Program-made: the position numbers and the translations under genes
The notes under the pieces: model-generated
Told to the model about the DNA's origin: nothing
What the model saw: the letters and a program-made list of their open reading frames with translations, nothing else
The model's database searches: none
Assembly: GCF_024166365.1 (NCBI RefSeq)
Contig: NC_064830.1
Span: forward strand, 89,644,968 to 89,708,967
DNA: 64,000 nucleotides
Direction: 5' to 3'
Origin: Elephas maximus indicus
Lineage: Eukaryota > Chordata > Mammalia > Proboscidea > Elephantidae
Part shown: positions 43,401-54,480 of the stretch, one piece after another
Numbering within the stretch: the first letter of the stretch is position 1
Layout: every line of letters starts with the position of its first letter

Positions 43401-46280
43401 TGACGTAGTAGAATATATCTCTTTCTTTTTTTTTTTTTAAAGTTTTCATTATTATTGCCTTTTATTGTCATGGAAACGCTGGTGGCATAGTGGTTAAGAG
43501 TTCAGCCGCTAAGCAAAAGGTCAGCAGTTCGAATCCACCAGGTGCTCCTTGGAAACCCTGTGGGTCAGTTCTGCTCTGCCCTGTAGGGTTGCTATGAGTC
43601 AGAATCAACTTGACAGCAATGGGTTTGTTTTGTTTTTGTTTTTTGAGTTTTTTGTCAGTATCTTTATAAATCTGATCTTTGAACATCTGGGAAAGCTAAC
43701 ATTGCCCCTAATATATGGCAGGCATTTGGTTGTAGATTAATGTACTTGATTGCTTGGCCCACAGTAGATACCCACGATCAGTTTTGCTGGGGTGAGCATT
43801 CCTTTTTCTAAAAAGGGAGCAGTGTCCCCTCAATATTCCTCTTCACTCTACTGTTAGTACAAAATATTTTCCCTTCACCCGGCTGTCACAGGAGTCCTGG
43901 TGGTGCAGTGGGTAAGAGCTCAGCTGCTAACCAAAAGGTCAGCAGTTTGAATCAACAGCCGCTCCTTGGAAACCATATGGGGCAATTCTACTCTGTCTTA
44001 CAGGTCGCTATGAGTCGGAATTGACTTGAGGGCCATGGGGGCCATTTTTTTGTTTACAAAGCATTTCTTTTCCTTTCTCTGATTTTATGTCTGTTTTATC
44101 AGTAGAAGCTCAGGCCTCATGAAACTCCATTATTTTAATAATTTTTCATTTCAGGCCTCAGAGTAACACTGGGGTTTTTGCCCTTGCCCTTTTTACTTCG
44201 CAGTTTAAAAAATGGTACATGCTTGCTCTTGAACGTTTATTTTAAGAACCCAGACTTGGTACTGGCTGGCTTCTGTGACCCTCCACTCTCCTGGCTGCCC
44301 CTGCTCAGTCTCCTCTTGCTGCCCCAGGTTCTCTCTGCCCATTCCCTGGATGGTCTCATCCAGTCTCAAGGCTTCACAAACCATCTCTAGCCTGATGGCT
44401 CTCCAGTTTATCTCTCTGGCCTAGGCCTCTCCCCTGTGCTCCAGATGTGTCAAAGAGATTTGGATGTACAAGCCCGAAATGGATCTCGCCCCCAACCTGC
44501 TCTTCCCACTGTCATCCTCATCTCTAAATGGCAACTCCATCCCTGCAGTTGCTAAGATTTAAAAACCTTGGAGTCATCTTAACTCCTTTCTTTGTCCTAT
44601 GCCTAATTTCTTACTAAATCTGTTGTCTTAAACCAAAATATACCCAGACACCAACCTCTTCTCACCACCTTTACTTCCACCTCTGTCACCTGGGTCGAAG
44701 CCACTATCTTCTAGAACTTGCCAACCTACTGATTCTGGACTCTCCCTTTCTTCATTCTGTTCTCAAGCCCAGCAGCCTGAGGGAGCCTTTTAAAATGTCT
44801 GATGTGCTCACTTCCTTGCTCAAAACCTTCTTAACGTCTCCCCATCTCATTCATATTAAAAGCCAGAGTCCTCACTGTGGTCAACAAACTGAGCAATTCC
44901 CCCACACCTCCCGTGGATTACTCTCCCCTCACGCACTGTGCTTTTAGCCACTTTTTCTTGCCATTCTTGGAACTCAACGGAAAAGTCCTGCCTCAGGGCC
45001 TTACTGCTCCTTGTTCTCGGGGATTTCCCTGTCCTCTGATCTCACCGCCTTCTGGTCTTTGTTCATGTTACCCTATCAGTAAGGTTTCTTGACAACGCGA
45101 TATAAATTTGCAGCATCCCCCAAACCCAGGACTGGTATCCACCTTTCCTGAAAGAAGGGATTTTCTCTTTATTCAGTACTGATTTCCCAATGCATAAAGC
45201 AGGGTTTGGCATGCCGTACGGGCTCAATAAATATTTGTTGAATTAATAAAGAATAGATCATCTAAGAGCACCCAGTATCCACTGGCATTGTGAAACGGGC
45301 GTTGAATATATTCTCTCTTAATGCTGTGCCTGTGGAGCAGGCAGCGTTGCTTCTACTGTTTTACAAGTGGGAACTGAGGCTCAGAGAGGTTGCAGCTTGC
45401 AGAGACGAAGCTCTCCGTTTCCGGGGCCTATCCGTCAGGGCTGACCTTTCACCCCTTCTCCCTGCAGGTCCCGGGCGAGGCGCCCGCTCCGTCTGCAGAC
45501 CCGACACGCCCACACGCGTGCCCGGACTGCGGCCGCGCCTTTGCGCGCCGATCTACGCTGGCCAAGCACGCACGCATTCACACGGGCGAGCGGCCCTTCG
45601 GTTGCACTGAGTGCGGCCGTCGCTTCTCGCAGAAGTCGGCGCTGACTAAGCACAGCCGCACACACACGGGCGAGCGGCCCTACGAGTGCCCCGAGTGCGA
45701 CAAGCGCTTCTCGGCGGCCTCGAATCTGCGGCAGCACCGGCGGCGCCACACTGGCGAGAAGCCGTACGCATGCGCGCATTGCGGTCGCCGCTTCGCGCAG
45801 AGCTCCAATTACGCACAGCATCTGCGCGTGCACACGGGCGAGAAGCCGTACGCGTGCCCGGACTGCGGGCGCGCTTTCGGCGGCAGCTCGTGCCTGGCGC
45901 GCCACCGACGCACGCACACGGGCGAGCGGCCGTACGAATGCGCCGACTGTGGCACGCGCTTTGCGCAAAGCTCGGCGCTGGCCAAGCACAAGCGGGTGCA
46001 CACGGGCGAGAAGCCGCACCGCTGCGCTGTGTGCGGCCGCGGCTTCGGCCACCGTTCCAACCTGGCGGAGCATGCGCGCACGCACACTGGCGAGCGGCCC
46101 TACCCGTGCTCAGAGTGCGGCCGCCGCTTCCGCCTCAGCTCGCACTTCATCCGGCACCGGCGCGCGCACATGCGGCGTCGCCTGTTTATCTGCGCCGGAT
46201 GCGGCCGGGACTTCAAGCTACCCGCTGGCGCCACGGCTGCGACTGCCACAGAGCGCTGTCCCGAGTGCGAGGGCAGCTGA
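37418..46280 (+). CDS. ZNF771: ZNF771, 8-finger C2H2 zinc finger protein
   Basis: Presumed nuclear DNA-binding protein. Two coding exons, 37418-37558 and 45468-46280, join in phase 0 (AAGGAG|GTATGT and CCCTGCAG|GTC) to 317 aa, the same length as human. Exon 1 encodes a very acidic N-terminus ([20 protein letters not shown]), no KRAB or SCAN. Exon 2 has eight contiguous C2H2 fingers from Cys65, joined by TGERPY/TGEKPY linkers, with Cys2His2 intact in all. After the fingers, CxxC at 289-292 and CxxC at 311-314 form a possible zinc-ribbon-like end (see finding). The intron is 7.9 kb and packed with old repeats. Codons in exon 2 are very GC-rich at third positions, unlike exon 1 of the flanking intergenic DNA. 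Confidence 0.96.
39274..39358 (+). mobile_element. AfroSINE head only, 3'-truncated, with TSD
   Basis: GGAGTCCCTGGGTGGTACAC through CTACCTAGAGGCGCC: the tRNA-like head without body or tail, flanked by TTAGGTTAT at 39265-39273 and 39359-39367. Confidence 0.8.
40287..40330 (+). mobile_element. AfroSINE head fragment
   Basis: AGGAGCCCTGGTGGTGTAAAC and TTAAGCGTTCGACTGGTAGC only. 3' part absent. Confidence 0.65.
40346..40484 (+). mobile_element. MER5-type hAT DNA transposon remnant
   Basis: Ends CAGTGTTTCTTAA and TTTGGACCACAG approximate inverted repeats; internal CACTTGGGG and GGTCTGGGATGGGGCCCAAG match the MER5 pattern. Non-autonomous, no coding. Confidence 0.7.
41058..41258 (+). mobile_element. 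AfroSINE, long variant, forward
   Basis: Head AAGGAGCCTGGGTAGTACAG, middle AAAGACTGCTTCTGTAAAGA, tail ATTCCATGACAATAGG. GGGCYTTTAA occurs on both sides as a rough duplication. Confidence 0.85.
41440..42185 (-). mobile_element. Possible LTR fossil, tentative
   Basis: About 740 bases lacking frames of known proteins, with a reverse AATAAA (GGTTTATT near 41544), CT-rich middle and repeated TTTGCAT blocks (42074, 42163). This is LTR-like by texture only; no confirmed end duplication. Confidence 0.3.
43355..43394. repeat. Perfect 13-base inverted repeat
   Basis: ACTTACGACAGAG (43355-43367) and its complement CTCTGTCGTAAGT (43382-43394), spacer 14 bases. Confidence 0.9.
43470..43632 (+). mobile_element. 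AfroSINE, forward
   Basis: GGAAACGCTGGTGGCATAGTGG, CAGTTCGAATCC, and CAGAATCAACTTGACAGC with a T-rich flank. Confidence 0.9.
43891..44040 (+). mobile_element. AfroSINE, forward
   Basis: AGGAGTCCTGGTGGTGCAGTGG to CGGAATTGACTTGAGGGCC. Full-length type, diverged. Confidence 0.88.
44520..45250 (+). repeat. L2 LINE fragment
   Basis: CTTCCTTGCTCAAAACCTTC, TTAAAAGCCAGAGTCCTCAC, and a 3' end GGGCTCAATAAATATTTGTTG. Confidence 0.7.
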
Positions 46281-46490
46281 GCCGCCTTCCTGTTGCCGCA
46301 GGGCTGTGGGCGTTTGGCTCGGAAGGGGCATGATGGAGCCCCGACTTGGAGGCAGCAGTAACGTGGACACTCCTAGGGAGGGGCCTGGGGAAGTGGGAAG
46401 GCCTGGCTGCCCTGGAACTGAGAGAAACCCTGACGGGCCCCTGGGAACTGCCCATCTCCCCCTCACCGTATTTCTTTGGCCGTGTTAGTG

Positions 46491-46496
46491 AATAAA
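46491..46496 (+). terminator. ZNF771 poly(A) signal
   Basis: AATAAA 211 bases after the stop codon, then a GT-containing stretch (CCGTGCCTGTGAATG). Confidence 0.85.
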
Positions 46497-46639
46497 GTAT
46501 TATATCTTCACCCCACCCGTGCCTGTGAATGAGGTGGGTGGGGGGAAAAGGAGGAAGGCTGGCATTTTCCCAAGGCTTAGGTGACTTGAGTAGTTAGGGA
46601 GCTAGGAGGGGGATTAAGCCCCAAAGGGTTCCTGGGGCA

Positions 46640-46651
46640 GGGTGTGCGCGT

Positions 46652-46682
<31 letters not shown>
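46640..46682. repeat. (GT)n microsatellite
   Basis: A run of GTGTGC-variant then pure GT units, about 16 pure repeats. Confidence 0.9.
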
Positions 46683-46689
46683 GGGCCGG

Positions 46690-48450
46690 GTCATCCAACA
46701 CTTGGCTCTTGGTTACAAACGGCTCTGTGTTCTGCAAAGCTTGAACCTTATGGAGCTGTCTACGGATGGTGACACAGTAGTAGAAACTTTATAGCACTAT
46801 GTTAAACGCTGTGCTTCATTTAAATATATTTGCTCATCTTCACCCTCAAAACATCCTAAGGTATGTCTTTTATCTCCATATTGACAAACGTGAATGGCAG
46901 AGCAGGGACAGCGGGCAACGGTAGTCTAGTGCATTGGAGCTCTGATGGGGGAAGTAATTGGATAGGAGGATCTCCAATGCAGTTTTGGAGTCTAGGGAGG
47001 CTTTTAGAGAAAATGATGTTTAAGCTGGGTCTTGAAGGTCCAGAGTATTAGGGTTGGGGGAGTATGGAGGCAGCCCCCAAACTGAACTTGCAGCCATCCC
47101 CTGGGGTGGGATGTGGGGACCTAAAGCAGGGAGTTTGGCAGGAGATAAACCACTGGGGGCCTTGGAAGCCAAGTTTAAAGGATCCACGGCAGCAAAGAAG
47201 CCTTGAGGGATTAGGAAGGGATGGATTTGTCCAATTAAAGAGCTGGCATCTGTAGCAGCCTACAGTGTATCTGGGGATGAGGGAAAGGAGATGGGGCTGA
47301 CTTCATTGCCTAGCTTGGGTAATTGCAGGACAGTATCACTAAGACAGGGACACAGAAGGAGGGGCAGGACTGGAACAGAAGTGGGGTCAGTTGTTAGACC
47401 CCCATCTGAACATGTTGAGTGTAAGATGAATGGACCATAACAGCTTGGATGTATCAGGCCTGCAGTGCATGACGTTAGATCCTGAAGAGCACCCAAAAAG
47501 AGTCTGTAAAGAACAGCCAGAGGTAGGAAATGTGGAGTGGAAAGTGTCTAATGAGTGGTCAGCTCAGTCCAATGCTGCTCTGGTGTCACTGCGTTTGTCA
47601 TGTGTACAGGAAAGCAATGGCAGTAGTTTCAATAGAGGAGTGGGGGTGAAAGCCAGCCAGGAGTAGGTTAGGGCATAAATGGATATGAGCAAGCAGTTAG
47701 GAGCGTAGACAAGCCTTTCGTGAGGTAGGGCTGGGAAAAGTATGGAGAGAATTTGTTGGGTTTGTTTTGCCAGTAGGGAACAGACTTGAACGTGCTGGTA
47801 GGAAGGGCTAGTGAAAAGGGAGAGAAGCTGATTAAGGGAGAGGGGATGAAATCAGAGATCAGCAAGAACAGGATTCTGTTATCACAAGAGGAAGAAAAAA
47901 GGTAGGTTTGGGGCCCAAAGCTGAAACAGTTCCCATCTGATGGATTCTTCTGTACCTGGGAAGTACAAATAGAGATCATTGGTTAAGAGAGGTAAGAGGA
48001 GTGAGGCCAGTAAAGGGGAACGTCTCATTTTACTAATGGGGAAACAGACGGGCAGCAAGTCAGTGACCGTGAGTCCTGTAAGTGTTTCAGAGGTCTTTCC
48101 CCCTGTATCACCCCACCCTGTGGAGGCAGGCTACAGAAGTCTCAGAAAAGGATGTGCCTAAGGTCACACTAGGTAAACTACGCACACCCAATGCTATCTT
48201 TAGGCCAAGAAGGGGAACAAGAAATTGGCTTTGGCAGGGGTCTCTGCTTTTTCAAATGGGCCCAAGCCCAAGGGAAGAGATCTGGCCCCAGTTGGTGCTG
48301 GGAATCAAGGGAGAAGGGTAGAGGGATCATACAGGACTGGGATCCCAATGGACAAGGCTGCGGTCTGGGGGGCAAGGCCTGCCTTAACCCACCTGCCTTA
48401 GCTGTGGGCATTTTCTGCTCTGGGCCCCTGAAAGTTGAGTTGAAAAGGCA
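46690..48450. other. Intergenic between ZNF771 and DCTPP1, no gene seen
   Basis: Purine-rich DNA with diffuse L2/MIR traces (for example GTTTAAGCTGGGTCTTGAAGG near 47018, AGCTGATTAAGGG). Frames are short and antisense or random. Confidence 0.55.
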
Positions 48451-48660
48451 AACAGATGATAACAATAACAGCAAACTCACAAAGTACTTACTATATGCCA
48501 AGTGTGTCCTGTACACTCTGCGTGTAGTAACACAGCTATCAGGTAGGTACTGTTACTTTCATTTTACAGATGAGAAAACCAAGGCACAGAAAGATGAGTG
48601 TCAAAGATGGCATTTGAACCCAAACTGCCTGGCTCCAGAATCTGGGCTCTTAACCAATAC
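48450..48660 (-). repeat. MIR, reverse
   Basis: AAGTACTTACTATATGCCAA, GGTAGGTACTGTTACTTTCA and ACAGATGAGAAAACCAAGGC: a fairly intact MIR/L2-end pattern. Confidence 0.75.
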
Positions 48661-48664
48661 TATA

Positions 48665-48835
48665 TAGCCAAAAAGAAGAACCAAACCCATTGCTACTGAG
48701 TTGATTCCAACTCAATGACCCTAGAAGACAGAGTAGAACTGCTCCAAAGGATCTCCAAGGAGCACCTGGTGGATTCGAACTGCTGACCTTTTGGTTAGCA
48801 GCCAAACTCTTAACCACTATGCTACCAGGGTTTCC
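48665..48835 (-). mobile_element. AfroSINE, reverse
   Basis: CAAACCCATTGCTACTGAG tail to TTAACCACTATGCTACCAGGG head. Rough duplication AATACTATAT/AGTACTACCT. Confidence 0.88.
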
Positions 48836-49048
48836 AGTACTACCTACAGCCTCCTTTATAAGCCCATAACTGAGAAGGCACTAGAATTTGCTAGAAATTA
48901 GGTTTTTCTGCCCTGCAGGTAGGAGGGACAATGGAGAAACATGGGGATTAAGGGGCTGACACATCCCTGGTGCCCCTCTCCAGCACCTGCTGAAAATAGA
49001 GCCTCCCCAGTGACCCCAGGAAGAAACCAGAGGTTGCTGCTGAAAACT

Positions 49049-49054
49049 TTTATT
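49049..49054 (-). terminator. DCTPP1 poly(A) signal
   Basis: TTTATT on plus (AATAAA on minus), 170 bases beyond the stop codon. Confidence 0.8.
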
Positions 49055-49221
49055 GGGAGAGAAGACAGGAGGCTGTTTTCCAGAGGTCCCTGGGCCTCAG
49101 ACCTCAGGAAGTGGGGCCTCCAGGCGCATGATCTGTTAAGAAAGGACCAGAAAGTTCTGTAACCAGGCTACCTTCTGCTTCTCAGATTCTGTGCTGAGTT
49201 GCACGTCCTGTGCCCACGTGT

Positions 49222-52096
49222 CTAGGTGGAGGCCTGGCCCGTGGACTCACAGGTGAGGTCTGTAGGCCCTACCACCTGGTCTTCGGAGACAGACCCATGG
49301 GGCAAGTCCGTATATTTGCAGGCAGAGCCACGGGACAGATGGACTGGGTAACGTCGCCGGTTTGTGTCCATCTTGGAGAGCACTGCTTGGGGCAGATCCA
49401 CTCGACAGCGGGCTGCCAATGCCACCAGATAGATGAGGACATCGCTAAGCTCCTCCTGAAGGGCTGCCCGCTCCCTGGTAGGCCAGGTTTGGGGTCCAAG
49501 CTCCTCATCCGGCTTCCACTGACTGGGGAGAAGAACACACAGACAGACATACAAAGATGCTAGCTAAGACAATGGGCTCCTTGTCTCTCAGAAGTACCTC
49601 AGTCCTTGCAGGGATAAACACAGTCACAGTCACACAGACACACACACACACACACACCACCCGCCCCCCCCCCCCCCAAGAAGTTCCTCCAAGGCAATCC
49701 AACACATCTGGGCCAAGTGAGGGTGAGGAAGAGACCTCAACAGATGATCCACCCAGACCTCTGTGTCCCCTACCTGAGCCAAGAAGCAGAAAGGAGAACA
49801 TTTCACTTGTTCAGACACAGCTTTGAGACCCAATTCCACTTCTTTCCAGCCCTACCACTGTTAGAGTGACCAAACCTCAGGTCTGGACTACCGCAGAACT
49901 CATCTCCCTACTTCTACTCTTGCACTGTGCCATCTTTTAAAAGCACAAATTACATTTTATCCCTCTCCTGCTAAACCTCTACAGTGCTTAGAGTAAAATC
50001 CACCCCTAACCATGTCCCCTAGGCCCTGCCTGCCTGACTCCCTGACTCTTCAAATGTCATTGACCCCCACCCCCCGCTCTCCCTCCTCACCTAAAGCCAC
50101 TCTTTTCTGTCTCACAAACATGCCATGCTGTCACAGGGCCTTTGCACTTACTGCTCCTTCTACTTTGAATGCCCCACCCCCCATCCTTTTCCATGGCGGA
50201 CTCTTTCCTGTTGTTCAGATCTCACCTCAGATGTCACCTCCTCAGAAAAGCCTTCTTCCTCCCAGTTACCTTCTCTCATTGCCTTTTATGTTCCTCACAG
50301 CATTTGTTACAATTCCAGATCTTTTTAAATTAGTTGAATTATTGTCAGTCTCCTCCCATGAAAACGTCAGTTGCGTGAAGGTAGGAACTGTGCCTGTCTT
50401 ATTCGAGACCCCCTTGAGGCTAGATGACCTAGCGCACAGGTGATGCTCATACATCTGTAATGAATGAATGGCTTGCCCTCTGTTTCCACACACTTATACC
50501 TGTGCCCTCATTTTTCCAGCCCCAGTAACTGCCCTGGTCCAGGCCTCACCATTTCTTGCTTGGTCTATACCATCCTCCTTACTGGTCTCCCAGACCCCCT
50601 TCTCTTTGTGATCCAGTCTGCACTGCAGCACAGTGGTCTTTCTACAACCCACATTAGGTCAGGTCCCCTGCCCAACCTCTATCACTTACCAGTCCAATCC
50701 TATCTTTCCGGGTTCCTCTCCCACCCCTCTTCTCCACAGCTCTATCACTCACTCGATAGATAACTGAGTGCTTTAATTGTATGCCAGACACTTGAGACAC
50801 ACCACAGAACAAAACATACAAACCTCTGCTCTTCTTTACACTAAAGTTGTATCAGATTCTCCCTTTCCAGCCTCATTAACTGTGCAAAAGTACTTCTCCC
50901 TCTCTAGAATGCCACAGGCAGGTCTTCTAGAGGATACCACCTTCCTTTCTTCCTTCCCAGAGGCAAGAAGTAAAGTTGTTGCCACCCCCTCTTCTCAAAC
51001 CTGGATCAGCCTTGCTGTTTTCATACTTTTCTGTCCCAGGAGACTGGACGCCCCTAGAGGGCAGGGACTGAATGAGTCATCTCTGTATCCCTAGTACCAC
51101 GCACACAGCCTGAGATTGTGGAGGAGAAACTGAACCCATGACTGTTTGATAATCAAATAAATGCTCCCCCCCCCCCCCCCCGCATAACCTCTTCCGGGAA
51201 GCGTTCCATTTACTTACAAGAGCTCTGCCAGCTCCCCTACTTCCCCCACCAAGGCCAGGAGGAGGTTCCGAGGCTGGTGGAACTGGTCCCAGTCTCGTTC
51301 AGCAGCGAACTCAGCATGGAGGCGGCGGCTGGAATAGGACAAAGGGGTGGAAGCCCAGGGTCCCAGGGAGGAGAAACAGAGCCAAGGCAGTAATGGGGAC
51401 GTGGGCATCAGCGAATTCTGCAACTAATTCCCTGGATGGACTTGGGCAAGTGATTTCTTCTCTGTGAGACTTGGTTTCTTCATCTATAAAATGGTGCGTC
51501 CCTAAACTCTAGCCAAACTTCACCCTCTTCCCCAATATTCCACCTCCTGCTGCAGCTTCTGTAATCTTCTCCACCTGGAACGTGGTTCTAAATTCTACTT
51601 ATCTTGCAGAGCGCAGCACCAGGGCCGCTTCCCCTAAGAAGCCTTTTCTTGATTTTCTCCAGCAAGAAAGAGTATCTCCTACTTCTCAGCATTTCATTTG
51701 CCCCTGTCCTACCCCCTACTCTCGGTGGGCACAGGCAGTGTCCGACTCCGGTATCTCCCCAGGGCTGGGCATAAGGATGATCCTAGTATTACTCACGGAG
51801 CGTCACCCAATTTCCCCTGCCTCAGGTGTGCACTGCTGCGCCCATTTTGCAAATGAGGTCAGAAGGCTCGCCCGAGGTCAACCAGCAGCCGCTAGCGCCG
51901 CTGCTGGCCTTCTTTCCGACCACGTGGAGGGACCCTCCCCCATTAGGAGGGAGAAAGCTGCTCTCCCTAGCCTGGGATGGGCAACAACTGCTTACATGTC
52001 CTCGAGCGTGGGTTCCGAACTGAAGCTGAACGGGCCGGCACAGACACCACCCTCCCCTCCCTTTCCCCCATGCGTGTCCCCACCGACACCAGACAT
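49222..52096 (-). CDS. DCTPP1: DCTPP1, dCTP pyrophosphatase 1
   Basis: All-alpha NTP pyrophosphohydrolase of the MazG/iMazG type; hydrolyses dCTP and its 5-modified forms to dCMP and pyrophosphate, cleaning the nucleotide pool as a homotetramer. Three coding exons on minus, 52096-51996, 51328-51218 and 49522-49222, giving 170 aa, exactly the human length. The metal ligands are present at the human positions: Glu63 and Glu66 in GEVGELAELF, Glu95 and Asp98 in QEELSDVLIYL. The N-terminus is Gly-rich, and FSFSSEPTLEDIRRLHAEFA leads into helix 1. Splice borders are canonical (AT|GTAAGC, TT|GTAAGT). An in-frame upstream Met at 52174 exists, but homology favours 52096. The C-terminus ends STGQAST. 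Confidence 0.97.
49631..49678. repeat. (CA)n and poly-C tract
   Basis: In DCTPP1 intron 2: CACACA run, then a CCGCCC..C homopolymer. Confidence 0.85.
49890..51182 (+). repeat. Two L2 fragments and a poly-C run
   Basis: 49890-50480 and 50520-51130 show L2 patterns (CCTGCTAAACCTCTACAGTG; GATGTCACCTCCTCAGAAAAG; CTCCTTACTGGTCTCCCAG). A run of 16 C ends at 51181. Within DCTPP1 intron 2. Confidence 0.65.
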
Positions 52097-52340
52097 GCCG
52101 CCCACCCCGCCGCAGCTCCTAAAAGTACCGTAGAACCATGCACCAAGGGCCCAGCCCAAAGAGCCCCTGACCAATCACGGGCGTTCCCGATTGCTTCATG
52201 GGGCGGAGCCCGAGGAAAGACCAATGACTTATGTAGCTTTTGCTACAGCCCGCCCCCTTACCCGGGCTGGACCAATCTGAGGGAGTTTCTAGAGATGGCT
52301 TGTCAGCACCGCGCTCGAATCCTTCCCTGTTGGCCGGGCA
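52096..52340 (-). promoter_or_regulatory. DCTPP1 promoter with three CCAAT boxes
   Basis: GC-rich upstream region with CCAAT pentamers on plus at 52171, 52221 and 52272 (50 and 51 bases apart), and GGGCGG at 52201. Typical of a TATA-less housekeeping promoter. Confidence 0.65.
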
Positions 52341-52499
52341 TCTTAAAGATACAGGTACAACGGGACGAGACAAAAGAGGAAAAAAAAAGGGGGAAGTGGG
52401 AGCGTAGGCGCATTACTACCCCTGTGAGCGCCAGATGGCGCCAAAGCAAAATAGGAGGGGGCATGTGTGGGGAACTCCAGAAAAGTAGGACTCAGAAAT

Positions 52500-52668
52500 G
52501 AAGGGCTCCGTGGAGAATCCCAGAGATGGAGAGCTGCTAACCAAAGGTCAGCAGTTCGGATCCACAAGCCGCCGCTTAGAAACCCTTTGGGACAGTTCCA
52601 CTCTGTCCTGTAGGGTCGCTATGAGTTGGAATCGACTTGACAGCAACCAGTTTTTTGGTTTCAGATCT
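52500..52668 (+). mobile_element. AfroSINE, forward
   Basis: Diverged head (GGGCTCCGTGGAGAATCCC), GAGCTGCTAACCAAAGGTCAG, and CGACTTGACAGCAACCAG. Confidence 0.85.
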
Positions 52669-52669
52669 C

Positions 52670-53280
52670 TCAGGGTTTACGGACACGGAGTACCCGCTCA
52701 AGACCTCCACCACACTATTTGGAAGAGATTGAGAGGAAAGAGCGGCTCAAGGTCAGACAGGACTAGGACCCAGGCCTTTAGTCCCACTTCGGTTCCCTAC
52801 CCCAGCTGTTTCCTGTGTTTGGAAGGACTTAGCTCAGGTTACTGGCCTTAAGGGAAGAAATCAATCGGCCCTCCTCCCTGCCCTCAGTGTAGATGACAGG
52901 GCCCTGGAACACATGGCCTGCTGTGGTCCACCTATCCAGCCTCTTGAGTCACTGTTTGACCGCCCCCCACATATTACACACAGCAAGCAAAGCCTTCTTC
53001 TGGTTCTCTGAAGACCCCAAGCTCATTTACATTAGAGGATTTATGAGCTGACAAACTGTGGAATTGTTATTTCAAATCTAAGAACCGCTGAGTTATTGTT
53101 AATGGAAAGAGCAGAGATAAAACCCAAGAACAGGTTTAGTGGTGTAAATCATTACTTGTCTACTAAGGGCCACTATCTTGGCTCTCCAGGAGTTTAAAGA
53201 GGCCTGGAGTTTGGTGGAAGTGAAAGAATAAGAAAGTGAAGGAAATGGTGGAGAGTCCGATTTTAGAAATTAAGATCCCC
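52670..53280. other. Intergenic, no gene seen
   Basis: Single-copy-looking sequence upstream of the DCTPP1 promoter; no gene on either strand. Confidence 0.55.
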
Positions 53281-53610
53281 AAGGTGTGGCAGTTCCACTT
53301 CTAGGTATATACCCGAGGGAAAATAACCCACTGCTGTTGAGTCAATTCCTATAGGACAGAGTAGAACTGCCCCATAGTATCCAAGCAGTGCCTGGTGAAT
53401 TCAAACTGCCAACCTTTTGGTTAGCAGCCATAGCACTTAACCACTACACTACCAGGGTTTCCCCGAGGGAAAATAGTGCATATATATATATACAAGTATA
53501 TGCATACAAGAAGTTTATTGCAGTCTCGTTTGTAATGGTGAAAAATTGAAATAAGCCAAATGGCCATCAACAGAACAATGAGTACATTGAGATAAATTCA
53601 TACAGTTCCA
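53280..53610 (+). mobile_element. L1 ORF2 3' fragment, split by a SINE
   Basis: GGCAGTTCCACTTCTAGGTATATACCCGAGG and, after the SINE, ATGGTGAAAAATTGAAATAAGCC and CCATCAACAGAACAATGAG, the usual L1 ORF2 tail. Confidence 0.8.
53326..53461 (-). mobile_element. AfroSINE, reverse, with 14-base TSD
   Basis: CCCGAGGGAAAATA at 53312-53325 and 53462-53475. Confidence 0.94.
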
Positions 53611-53879
53611 TTACATTGAATGCAAGCAACAGAAACAAGTTTGAACTGGTTTGAACAAGAAAGGGGAATTTATCATAAGGAACAAGAATGTCCTTTGGGA
53701 TATAGTTCGGCCTCAGGAATAAACTGGAACTGGAGTAGCTGTTTTAAGCATTTTGCATATATTCTTATACAGTCCTCACAGAAACTGTGAGTTAGGTAAT
53801 ATTATCATTCCCATTTTATAGATAAGGAAGAGAGAAGTAAAGTAACTTATTCAAGATCAATATCTAGATCCTAAACTAC

Positions 53880-54480
53880 TCCATGAAGCCATTCTTAAAG
53901 TAAACAACAGTTTAGCCCAATTAATACTTGCCTCAAGCATACCCCTTGCTGTCTGGATGATTCTGGCTCATAGTAACCCTAAAGGATAGAGTAGAATTGC
54001 TCCATAGGGTTTCCAAGGAGTGGCTGCGGGATTCGAACTGCTGAACTTTTTGTTCACCGGGGCTCCCAGTGGCACAGTGGTTAAGACCTCAGCTGCCAAC
54101 CAAAAGGTTGGCAGTTCAAATCCACCAGCCGCTCCTGGAAGACCCTATGGGACAATTCTACTCTGTCATATCAGGTCACTATGAGTGGAATTGACTCAAC
54201 GGCAATGGGTTTTGCCTCAAGCATGGCGCTCTTATAAAGAATATATGAGTGTAAACTGATAACAGTTAATCTAAAGCACAGATGAGAACTTCAAGGGGCA
54301 GAGAGCCTAAATTAATGGTGATGAAACAATCTGGATAGAGATGGAATGACGATACAATGTGAAGTACGTAACCAATGTTGTTGAACTGTTCACGTGGAAA
54401 TTGTGAGTGGGTGTATGTTTGGTTGTGTATATTGCCACCAAAAATAAATAAGATATTAAACAAACAAAAATATCAATATC
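53880..54480 (+). mobile_element. Old L1 3' UTR fragment, split by a SINE pair
   Basis: CAACAGTTTAGCCCAATTAA on the left and GCGCTCTTATAAAGAATATA then TAACCAATGTTGTTGAACTG on the right; both match the old L1 family at 13.6 and 57.7 kb. Confidence 0.75.
53941..54212. mobile_element. Head-to-head AfroSINE pair within one TSD
   Basis: A reverse copy (53941-54054, head-truncated) is followed directly by a complete forward copy (54057-54212). TTGCCTCAAGCAT flanks the pair as a whole (about 53928-53940 and 54212-54224). Confidence 0.85.

Larger units (their letters stand above)
37559..45467 (+). other. ZNF771 intron, repeat-rich
   Basis: No gene inside. From left to right: MIR reverse (37890-38070), MIR forward (38670-38890), L2-like pieces (38950-39200), MER5-type DNA transposon, MIR forward (40615-40850), AfroSINEs, a possible LTR, MIR (42970-43180), and L2 (44520-45250). 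The stretches 38070-38670, 39370-40280 and 42180-42970 show nothing I can name. Confidence 0.6.

Noticed and set aside
45435-46085. Minus-strand Ala/Arg-rich frame opposite ZNF771 fingers
   Set aside because: Complement of highly GC-biased finger codons; nothing supports transcription or translation.
52096-52174. Upstream in-frame Met of DCTPP1
   Set aside because: Would add 26 residues not seen in the known protein; the start at 52096 gives the expected 170 aa.
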